6,516 nucleotides of DNA, from positions 1 to 6,516 of the forward strand of contig CACZNO010000192.1 in the NCBI GenBank assembly GCA_902782505.1, read 5' to 3'. Below, piece after piece: positions 1 to 5,144 of this stretch. A program made the position numbers and the translations under genes. This DNA is from an uncultured Erysipelotrichaceae bacterium. Lineage in GTDB: Bacteria > Bacillota_I > Bacilli_A > Erysipelotrichales > Erysipelotrichaceae. Position 1 is the first letter of the stretch. The number at the start of each line of letters is the position of its first letter. A model generated the notes under the pieces. That model was not told where the DNA came from. It searched no databases and worked only from the letters and a program-made list of their open reading frames with translations.

Positions 1-28
1 AAAAAAAGAGCGATTCGCATCGCTCTTT
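1..28 (-). terminator. Rho-independent terminator after tuf
   Basis: On the minus strand a perfect 10-bp stem (bases 19-28 pairing with 5-14) closes a four-base loop reading GCGA, a GNRA-type tetraloop. The 3' arm runs straight into a run of T that continues to the window edge (bases 7-1). It lies 13 nt past the tuf stop codon, so it closes the str operon. No downstream ribosomal protein gene is linked before it. Confidence 0.95.
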
Positions 29-41
29 CTTCGTTCTAAAA

Positions 42-1226
42 CTATTTCAGGATTTCGACAACGTTGCCGGCACCTACGGTTCTGCCACCTTCACGGATGG
101 AGAACTTGGTTCCGTTTTCAACAGCGATCGGGTGAATCAGTTCGACCGTCATCTTGACATGGTCGCCCGGCATAACCATCTTGACATTTTCCGGTAAGTT
201 GATAACGCCGGTGATGTCGGTGGTACGGAAATAGAACTGAGGACGATAGTTGGAGACGAACGGTGTATGACGGCCGCCTTCTTCCTTCGTCAGAACGTAA
301 ACTTCCGCGTTGAACTTGGTATGCGGCTTAACGGAACCCGGTTTCGCTAATACCTGACCACGTTCGATTTCGTCACGCGCTACACCACGCAGCAATGCGC
401 CGATGTTGTCGCCCGCTTCCGCGTAATCCAGAACCTTACGGAACATTTCCATGGAGGTAACAACCGTCGTACGAGTCGGACGGATACCAACGATTTCAAC
501 CTGTTCGTTCGGTTTTAAGACACCACGTTCTACACGGCCCGTCGCGACGGTACCACGACCGGAGATCGTCATAACGTCTTCAACTGCCATTAAGAACGGC
601 TTGTCAAATTCATGCGCCGGATCCGGGATCCAGGAATCAACTGCGTCTAACAGTTCCTGAATGGACGGAACCCACTTCGGATCATCCTGGCCAGCTAATA
701 AAGCGGAGCCCTTGATAATCGGGGTATTCTCGCCGTCGAAGCCGTATTCGTTTAAGCATTCGCGAACGGATTCTTCAACCAGCATTAACATTTCTTCATC
801 ATCGACCTGATCGCACTTGTTCAGGTAAACAACGATCTTTTCGATACCGACCTGACGAGCAAGTAATAAGTGCTCATGCGTCTGCGGCATCGGTCCGTCC
901 GTTGCTGCAACAACCAGGATCGCGCCATCCATCTGCGCTGCGCCGGTGATCATGTTCTTGATGTAGTCCGCGTGACCCGGGCAGTCAACATGTGCATAGT
1001 GACGCTTTTCGGTTTCGTATTCAACGTGAGCGGTGTTGATTGTGATACCACGAGCCTTTTCTTCCGGAGCGCCGTCGATCTGGTCATAAGCCATTTCCGC
1101 CGCTGTACCCTTCTTTGCCAGGTACTTCGTGATCGCTGCCGTCAAGGTCGTTTTGCCATGGTCTACGTGACCGATGGTACCAACGTTTACGTGAGTCTTA
1201 GCACGGTTAAACTTCTGTTTTGCCAT
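42..1226 (-). CDS. tuf: Translation elongation factor Tu (EF-Tu)
   Basis: EF-Tu is the cytoplasmic GTPase that carries aminoacyl-tRNA to the ribosomal A site. The 394-residue product has the usual family length. Visible motifs are G1 GHVDHGKT (19-26), the RGITI switch-I segment (59-63), DCPGH (81-85, catalytic His85), NKCD (136-139) and GSALL (173-177), followed by the two beta-barrel domains (about 210-300 and 305-394) ending in the [10 protein letters not shown] segment. The start is the ATG giving MAKQKFNR, not an in-frame ATG 30 nt upstream, because AAGGAG lies 9 nt before it and homologues begin there. It is the last gene of the str operon, 78 nt after fusA, with a possible promoter of its own. 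One oddity is Ser258, where most EF-Tus have Gly in the TGVEMF segment (E. coli Gly257). Confidence 0.98.
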   Translation of the reverse strand: MAKQKFNRAKTHVNVGTIGHVDHGKTTLTAAITKYLAKKGTAAEMAYDQIDGAPEEKARGITINTAHVEYETEKRHYAHVDCPGHADYIKNMITGAAQMDGAILVVAATDGPMPQTHEHLLLARQVGIEKIVVYLNKCDQVDDEEMLMLVEESVRECLNEYGFDGENTPIIKGSALLAGQDDPKWVPSIQELLDAVDSWIPDPAHEFDKPFLMAVEDVMTISGRGTVATGRVERGVLKPNEQVEIVGIRPTRTTVVTSMEMFRKVLDYAEAGDNIGALLRGVARDEIERGQVLAKPGSVKPHTKFNAEVYVLTKEEGGRHTPFVSNYRPQFYFRTTDITGVINLPENVKMVMPGDHVKMTVELIHPIAVENGTKFSIREGGRTVGAGNVVEILK

Positions 1227-1235
1227 TTGTTCTTT

Positions 1236-1241
1236 CTCCTT
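1236..1241 (-). promoter_or_regulatory. tuf ribosome binding site (decides the start)
   Basis: AAGGAG on the minus strand, 9 nt before the ATG at 1226. The alternative in-frame ATG at 1256 would place this site inside the gene, so it argues for the shorter, 394-residue EF-Tu. Confidence 0.9.
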
Positions 1242-1268
1242 TTTTCTGTCTTGCAATCTCGCAAAACC

Positions 1269-1297
1269 ATTTTAATCTAAACGATTTGTGAATGCAA
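1269..1297 (-). promoter_or_regulatory. Candidate internal tuf promoter
   Basis: In the fusA-tuf gap the minus strand has TAAAAT at 1274-1269 (5 of 6 to TATAAT). It is preceded by an exactly 17-bp spacer and TTGCAT at 1297-1292 (3 of 6 to TTGACA). This would start transcription near 1262 and give a leader of about 36 nt. EF-Tu is needed in large excess over EF-G, and a separate tuf promoter or extra tuf transcription is common in bacteria, so this is plausible. The poor -35 makes it uncertain. Confidence 0.4.
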
Positions 1298-1315
1298 CAG
1301 GGATTTATTTCCCTG
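1298..1315 (-). other. Hairpin enclosing the fusA stop codon
   Basis: On the minus strand CAGGGA (1315-1310) pairs perfectly with TCCCTG (1303-1298) around a six-base loop AATAAA that contains the TAA stop of fusA. No T-run follows, so it is not an ordinary intrinsic terminator. It could be a partial terminator, a processing site or an mRNA stabiliser at the fusA-tuf junction, or it could be fortuitous. It abuts the candidate tuf -35. Confidence 0.45.
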
Positions 1316-3422
1316 AGGCATTCTTTTCGATAATCTTATCCGCAATCACAGCCGGCACTTTCGAGTAATGGCTGAATTGCATCATATAGCTTCCGCGTCC
1401 CTGCGTGAAGGAACGCAGATCCGTCGCGTAACCGAACATCGAGGATAACGGAACCATCGCTCTTACGACGATTGCGTTGCCTCTTTCCAGCTGGTCATTG
1501 ATCTGACCGCGGCGTCCGGAAATATCGCCCATCACGGCACCGAGGTATTCCTGCGGCGCGGTAATGGAGACGTCCATGATCGGTTCCAGCAATACCGGTT
1601 TGCACTTCTTCGCTGCTTCTCTTAACGCTAAGGAAGCTGCGATCTTGTACGCGTTTTCACTGGAGTCGACATCGTGATACGATCCGTCAAATAACGTCGC
1701 CTTGATGTCGATCACCGGATATCCGGCCACCAAGCCGTTTTCCAGCGCGTTCCGGAGTCCTTCTTCCGTCGGTTTGATATATTCCTTGGGAACCGTTCCG
1801 CCCACGACAGCATTGACGAATTCGAAGCCTTTGCCTTCCTCGTTCGGTTCAAACTTGATCCAAACGTGACCGTACTGGCCGTGTCCGCCCGACTGACGGA
1901 TGAATTTCCCTTCGCAGTCCGCACTGCCCGTGATCGTTTCACGGTACGCAACCGCCGGAGCACCGGTGTTGCATTCGACTTTGAATTCATCGCGCAGACG
2001 CGTCACCAGAACATCCAGATGGAGCTCGCCCATACCGGCGATGATCGTCTGACCGGTATCTTTGTTGGTGTACGTACGGAACGTCGGATCTTCTTCCGCG
2101 AGTTTCGCCAATGCCAGGCCCATGCGGTCCTGATCGGCTTTGGACTTCGGTTCCAGCGATAATTCGATTACCGGTTCCGGGAAGACCATCTTTTCCAGAA
2201 TGATCGGATGGTTTTCATCGCAAAGCGTGTCTCCGGTCGTTGTGAACTTTAAGCCGATGGCTCCCGCGATATCTCCGCAATAGACTTCGTTGATGTCCTT
2301 GCGGTGATTCGCGTGCATCTGCAGCAGTCTGCCGAAACGTTCTTTCTTGTCCTTGTTGGAATTCAGAACGTAGGTTCCGGTCTTCGCAATTCCCGAATAT
2401 ACACGGAAATAAGTCAGTTTCCCGACAAACGGATCCGCCGCGACCTTGAAGGCTAACGCCGCTAACGGAGCTTTGTCATCCGCCCGGCGTTCTTCTTCGC
2501 CGCCGTCTTCGTTCACGCCTTTGACCGGCGGAACATCGAGCGGGCTCGGAAGATAATCCACAACGGCGTCCAGCACTTCGCGTACGCCCTTGTTCTTGTA
2601 CGCGGCGCCGCATAATACCGGGAAGAATTCACCGGTCAATACGGCTTTACGGATCGCTTCTTTGATCTGGTCCTCGCTCGGTTCTTCCCCGTCGAGCACC
2701 ATCATCATCAGATCGTCATCGAAATCCGCAAGGGTTTCGAGCAGAATGTTGCGGTATTCCAGCGCTTTATCCGCCATGTCTGCCGGCATCGGGATCTCGG
2801 TGTCTTCCTTATTCGGATCCGAGTTGAACTCGATCGCTTTCATGGTCACAAGGTCGATCAGTCCCGTGAAATTGCTTTCCACGCCGATCGGCAGCTGAAT
2901 TGCCGCATTCTTGGCCGCTAACCGGTCCCAGATCGTCTTTAACGACATGTAGAAGTCGGCACCGGTCGCATCCATCTTGTTGCAGAATACGATACGCGGC
3001 ACATGGTAGGCAGACGCCTGTCTCCAGACGGTTTCCGTCTGCGGTTCCACACCGGCTTTGGCGTCCAGAACCGTCACCGCTCCGTCTAATACGCGTAAGG
3101 AGCGCTCCACTTCCACCGTGAAGTCGACGTGACCCGGGGTATCAATAATGTTGATACGCATCCGGTGGTCTTTCTCCTCCGGGGTTCCGTGGTACTTGCT
3201 GTTTGACCAGTATGCCGTGGTTGCTGCAGATGTGATCGTGATGCCGCGGTCCTTCTCCTGCTGCATCCAGTCCATTGTGGATTCGCCGTCATGGGTCTCA
3301 CCGATTTTGTAGTTTACACCGGTATAGAAAAGAATTCGTTCCGTTGTAGTTGTTTTGCCCGCGTCGATATGCGCCATGATACCGATGTTGCGGGTTTTTT
3401 CGAGAGATACATCACGTGGCAT
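1305..3422 (-). CDS. fusA: Translation elongation factor G (EF-G)
   Basis: EF-G is the GTPase that drives tRNA-mRNA translocation and helps split ribosomes during recycling. The product is 705 residues. Visible are G1 AHIDAGKT (17-24), RGITI (59-63), DTPGH (94-98, catalytic His98), NKMD (148-151) and CGAAYKNKG (271-279), then domain II, domain III, and domain IV with the SYHDVDSSE tip loop (His583) and loop I at about 510-519. Domain V ends at the usual GYATDLRS...GRG segment. AAGGAG lies 9 nt before the ATG, and the rpsG-fusA gap is 18 nt, so the genes are cotranscribed and probably translationally coupled. Oddities are a roughly 13-residue insertion at 73-88 between switch I and DTPGH compared with Bacillus EF-G, and His514 where Arg or Lys is usual in the domain IV loop. 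It looks like a canonical EF-G, not a resistance-type paralogue. Confidence 0.98.
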   Translation of the reverse strand: MPRDVSLEKTRNIGIMAHIDAGKTTTTERILFYTGVNYKIGETHDGESTMDWMQQEKDRGITITSAATTAYWSNSKYHGTPEEKDHRMRINIIDTPGHVDFTVEVERSLRVLDGAVTVLDAKAGVEPQTETVWRQASAYHVPRIVFCNKMDATGADFYMSLKTIWDRLAAKNAAIQLPIGVESNFTGLIDLVTMKAIEFNSDPNKEDTEIPMPADMADKALEYRNILLETLADFDDDLMMMVLDGEEPSEDQIKEAIRKAVLTGEFFPVLCGAAYKNKGVREVLDAVVDYLPSPLDVPPVKGVNEDGGEEERRADDKAPLAALAFKVAADPFVGKLTYFRVYSGIAKTGTYVLNSNKDKKERFGRLLQMHANHRKDINEVYCGDIAGAIGLKFTTTGDTLCDENHPIILEKMVFPEPVIELSLEPKSKADQDRMGLALAKLAEEDPTFRTYTNKDTGQTIIAGMGELHLDVLVTRLRDEFKVECNTGAPAVAYRETITGSADCEGKFIRQSGGHGQYGHVWIKFEPNEEGKGFEFVNAVVGGTVPKEYIKPTEEGLRNALENGLVAGYPVIDIKATLFDGSYHDVDSSENAYKIAASLALREAAKKCKPVLLEPIMDVSITAPQEYLGAVMGDISGRRGQINDQLERGNAIVVRAMVPLSSMFGYATDLRSFTQGRGSYMMQFSHYSKVPAVIADKIIEKNASGK

Positions 3423-3440
3423 AATATATGGCTCCTTTTC

Positions 3441-3911
3441 TTACCAGCGGTAATGTGCAAAAGCCTTGTTCGCTTCCGCCATCTTGTGGGTATCTTCCTT
3501 CTTCTTGACGGAGCTTCCCACACCGTTCGATGCGTCAATAATTTCGTTCGCGAGCCGCTGTTCCATCGTTCTTTCGTTTCTTAAACGGGAATAGTTCACC
3601 AACCAGCGTAAACCTAAGGTCAGTCTTCTTTCCTGGGAGACTTCCACCGGTACCTGGTAGTTCGCACCGCCGACTCTTCTTAACTTTAATTCCAGCACCG
3701 GCATAACATTGTCCAGTGCCTTTTCGAATACTTCCATCGCATCCTTGCCCGTCTTTTCCGCGACGATATCAAATGCGTTGTAAAGAATATTCTGTGCAGT
3801 TTCCTTCTTGCCGTCGAGCATGATCTTGTTGATCAGACGGGTGACGAGCTTCGAATTGTAAATCGGATCCTGCAATACATCGCGTATCGCGACATGTCCT
3901 TTTCTAGGCAT
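3441..3911 (-). CDS. rpsG: 30S ribosomal protein S7
   Basis: S7 is a primary 16S rRNA-binding protein that nucleates assembly of the 30S head and lies near the E and P sites. The 156-residue product matches the length of Bacillus S7. It begins MPRKG, carries the family segment [14 protein letters not shown] (78-91), and ends in the conserved [21 protein letters not shown] region. AAGGAG precedes the ATG by 9 nt. The gap to rpsL is only 29 nt, too short for the long structured intercistronic S7 operator known from E. coli, so any autoregulation probably works differently. Leu77 replaces the Ser or Ala usual in the K-x-RR motif, and SQ at 92-93 replaces the usual RP. Both are mild lineage differences. 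Confidence 0.98.
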   Translation of the reverse strand: MPRKGHVAIRDVLQDPIYNSKLVTRLINKIMLDGKKETAQNILYNAFDIVAEKTGKDAMEVFEKALDNVMPVLELKLRRVGGANYQVPVEVSQERRLTLGLRWLVNYSRLRNERTMEQRLANEIIDASNGVGSSVKKKEDTHKMAEANKAFAHYRW

Positions 3912-3940
3912 AATTCATTTCTCCTTTCTTGATCAACTTA

Positions 3941-4360
3941 TTAGTCATTGTTCTTCGGTTTCTTTGTGCCGTAACGAGAACGGGCACGATTGCGTTTGTC
4001 AACTCCTGCGCAGTCCAGGGTTCCGCGGATGATGTGGTAACGAACACCCGGGAGATCCTTAACACGGCCGCCGCGGATCAGAACGACAGAGTGTTCCTGT
4101 AAGTTATGTCCGATTCCCGGAATATAAGCGGTAACTTCCATGCCGTTGGATAAACGTACACGGGCGTACTTACGTAACGCGGAGTTCGGCTTCTTCGGGG
4201 TCATCGTACCAACACGGGTGCACACGCCGCGCTTCTGCGGAGCGGAGACATTCGTCGGACGGCGTTTCAGAGAGTTGTAACCTCTATTTAAAGCCGGAGC
4301 TTTGGTCTTCCAGACTTTGCTTTCACGTCCTTTGCGTACTAATTGGTTAATGGTTGCCAT
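3941..4360 (-). CDS. rpsL: 30S ribosomal protein S12
   Basis: S12 sits at the decoding centre of the 30S subunit and affects accuracy and streptomycin response. The product is 139 residues, with the N-terminal insertion (around 24-41) that separates Firmicute S12 from the 124-residue E. coli protein. The two signature regions are [11 protein letters not shown] (54-64) and a segment ending in [13 protein letters not shown] (96-108). Lys56 and Lys101, whose substitution causes streptomycin resistance in other bacteria (E. coli Lys42 and Lys87 in mature numbering), are both wild type. Asp102 is the residue that can be methylthiolated when RimO is present. The start is the ATG at 4360, with AAGGAGG 8 nt upstream. 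An ATG 30 nt earlier would add ten non-homologous residues. It is the first gene of the str operon, behind a strong promoter and a leader of about 100 nt. Confidence 0.98.
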   Translation of the reverse strand: MATINQLVRKGRESKVWKTKAPALNRGYNSLKRRPTNVSAPQKRGVCTRVGTMTPKKPNSALRKYARVRLSNGMEVTAYIPGIGHNLQEHSVVLIRGGRVKDLPGVRYHIIRGTLDCAGVDKRNRARSRYGTKKPKNND

Positions 4361-4368
4361 CGATGGTT

Positions 4369-4375
4369 CCTCCTT
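4369..4375 (-). promoter_or_regulatory. rpsL ribosome binding site (decides the start)
   Basis: AAGGAGG on the minus strand, 8 nt before the ATG at 4360. It rules out the in-frame ATG at 4390. Its 3' edge overlaps GGAACC (4370-4365), which is complementary to the 5' arm of the upstream leader hairpin. Confidence 0.9.
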
Positions 4376-4384
4376 TCCCTTATA

Positions 4385-4404
4385 ACACACAGTTCCGAGT
4401 GTGT
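4385..4404 (-). other. Leader hairpin 2 of the str operon
   Basis: On the minus strand ACACAC (4404-4399) pairs with GTGTGT (4390-4385) around an eight-base loop containing GGAAC. It lies about 10 nt upstream of the rpsL ribosome binding site. It is short and A/C-repeat based, so it may be weak. The loop is complementary to part of the upstream hairpin arm. Confidence 0.45.
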
Positions 4405-4422
4405 CTTTTGCCTTAGGAAGTT

Positions 4423-4446
4423 ACGGTTCCCTGGTTTGGGAACCGT
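4423..4446 (-). other. Leader hairpin 1 of the str operon
   Basis: A perfect 9-bp stem: ACGGTTCCC (4446-4438) pairs with GGGAACCGT (4431-4423) around a six-base loop (AAACCA). A weaker outer GGAA/TTCC pairing (4454-4451 with 4419-4416) could extend it. No T-run follows on the minus strand, so it is not a terminator of the upstream gene. Its place in the transcribed leader, about 15 nt from the predicted transcription start, suggests a regulatory or mRNA-protecting role. That role is inferred. Confidence 0.7.
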
Positions 4447-4462
4447 CCTTTTCCGCAAGCCC

Positions 4463-4477
4463 TGTCATTATATGACA
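4463..4477. repeat. Palindrome over the str -10 element
   Basis: A 15-bp dyad with perfect 6-bp arms, TGTCAT and ATGACA, and a 3-bp centre. It encloses the TATAAT hexamer of the str promoter. An inverted repeat here could be an operator for a dimeric regulator. Part of the symmetry comes from the TATAAT core itself, so it may be chance. Confidence 0.4.
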
Positions 4478-4515
4478 CACCTGGAATAGTTGTCAACAGG
4501 CTTTTTTATTTATTT
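4467..4515 (-). promoter_or_regulatory. str operon promoter, with A/T-rich upstream tract
   Basis: On the minus strand a perfect TTGACA (4496-4491) and a perfect TATAAT (4472-4467) are separated by 18 bp. Just upstream, 4515-4502 is an A-rich tract resembling an UP element that contacts the RNA polymerase alpha subunit. The predicted start falls on a G near 4460, at the end of a GGG run, as at many growth-rate-controlled Firmicute promoters that sense GTP. The resulting leader is about 100 nt. The promoter lies only about 30 nt beyond the stop codon of the lipoprotein gene. Confidence 0.92.
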
Positions 4516-4526
4516 GATAAAACGCT

Positions 4527-5045
4527 TTATTTTCCTGCATATTTCGGGAAATACGTCGAGAAATAGTAAACTGCCGATCCGTAATATCCCCTCTTCGCGT
4601 AGTGTTTCCTGGCCCACTGAGCTTTGACGCAGTAGTTCTTCCCGTTTTCGATGAATACCTGACAAACACCTCGTTCTTTGTCCCAGAAAAACTCCGCGCT
4701 TTCCCCTTTTTTCCCCTGTTCATTCAAAACCCAGATTTCAACAGAATCCGGAATCTGATACAGTCCGAACCACAGATTGTAGGAATGGATACCGGTAGCC
4801 CGGTCATAAGGATCTTTCAGAAGCATAAACACCCGGTTATCCGATTCTTCTGTATGTTTCTCACCGTTTTCGTAATACACCCACGAATATGTACCGGCGG
4901 GAATCGAGTTATCGGTGGCGGTGCCGGAATCCACGCCGTTACGAACCTCCATCTGCGGAGGTTCAAAGAAAGAAGTATCCTTTACAGAACACCCTCCCAG
5001 GAATAAAACCGCCAGCGCCAGGAAACACGCAAACCATCTTTTCAT
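4527..5045 (-). CDS. Predicted lipoprotein of unknown function
   Basis: I do not recognise the family. The 172-residue product starts MKRWF and has a hydrophobic segment at about 4-16, then a lipobox LGGC at 16-19. This predicts cleavage before Cys19, lipid attachment and anchoring on the outer face of the membrane. The roughly 154-residue mature part begins with a polar linker (about 20-50), followed by a domain rich in Tyr, Trp and Phe that looks beta-rich. Cys128 and Cys139 could form a disulfide. The C-terminus is strongly aromatic and basic (144-172). The start has GGAGG 8 nt upstream. The gene is flanked by the degV terminator and the str promoter and has no clear terminator of its own, so some transcripts may run into rpsL. 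No enzyme motif is visible. Confidence 0.85.
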   Translation of the reverse strand: MKRWFACFLALAVLFLGGCSVKDTSFFEPPQMEVRNGVDSGTATDNSIPAGTYSWVYYENGEKHTEESDNRVFMLLKDPYDRATGIHSYNLWFGLYQIPDSVEIWVLNEQGKKGESAEFFWDKERGVCQVFIENGKNYCVKAQWARKHYAKRGYYGSAVYYFSTYFPKYAGK

Positions 5046-5065
5046 CCTTTTTCCCTCCGTAGTTT

Positions 5066-5071
5066 ATTCTA
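5066..5071 (-). promoter_or_regulatory. Candidate -10 element for the lipoprotein gene
   Basis: TAGAAT on the minus strand (5 of 6 to TATAAT), 20 nt before the lipoprotein start. No recognisable -35 lies 16-18 bp upstream, where the sequence is the tail of the degV terminator. The gene may have a weak or factor-dependent promoter, or depend on read-through. Confidence 0.22.
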
Positions 5072-5085
5072 CTCCGTTTGTACAG

Positions 5086-5124
5086 AAAAAAGTCCTGTGT
5101 CTATATAAATTACACATGGACTTT
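5086..5124 (-). terminator. Rho-independent terminator after degV
   Basis: On the minus strand AAAGTCC (5124-5118) pairs with GGACTTT (5095-5089), and GTGT (5115-5112) continues the stem with ACAC (5100-5097) across a small internal bulge. The loop is 11 bases and A/T-rich. The 3' arm ends in six T. It starts 20 nt past the degV stop. A T-rich run also flanks it on the other strand (5121-5132), so it could work in both directions. Confidence 0.82.
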
Positions 5125-5144
5125 CTTTTTTCTCAGAACACCGG

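Noticed and set aside
99..101. Ser in the FSIREGG segment of EF-Tu, at the kirromycin-related E. coli Ala375 position
   Set aside because: Ser at this position is found in ordinary Firmicute EF-Tu such as that of Bacillus, so it is not a distinctive resistance sign.
1227..1256. Longer EF-Tu with ten extra N-terminal residues
   Set aside because: The extra residues are encoded by the ribosome binding site region and do not resemble any EF-Tu N-terminus. The AAGGAG sits correctly for the ATG at 1226.
870..1280. Plus-strand open frame of 136 codons across the tuf start
   Set aside because: It lies antisense to the highly conserved EF-Tu G domain and has no plausible ribosome binding site or family resemblance. 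It is a shadow of tuf codon use.
4361..4390. Longer S12 starting at the ATG at 4390
   Set aside because: The added residues are translated from the AAGGAGG ribosome binding site region, and S12 proteins begin at MATINQ/MPTINQ.
4423..4446. The 9-bp leader hairpin as a terminator for the lipoprotein gene
   Set aside because: It lies downstream of the consensus str promoter and has no T-run on the minus strand, so it would sit inside the str transcript.
4491..4498. Small GTTG-A-CAAC type palindrome over the -35 box
   Set aside because: It follows almost automatically from TTGACA with one matching base on each side, and there is no further symmetry.
4602..5006. Plus-strand open frame of 134 codons opposite the lipoprotein gene
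   Set aside because: The minus-strand gene has a lipobox, a good ribosome binding site and full-length coverage. The antisense frame has none of these.
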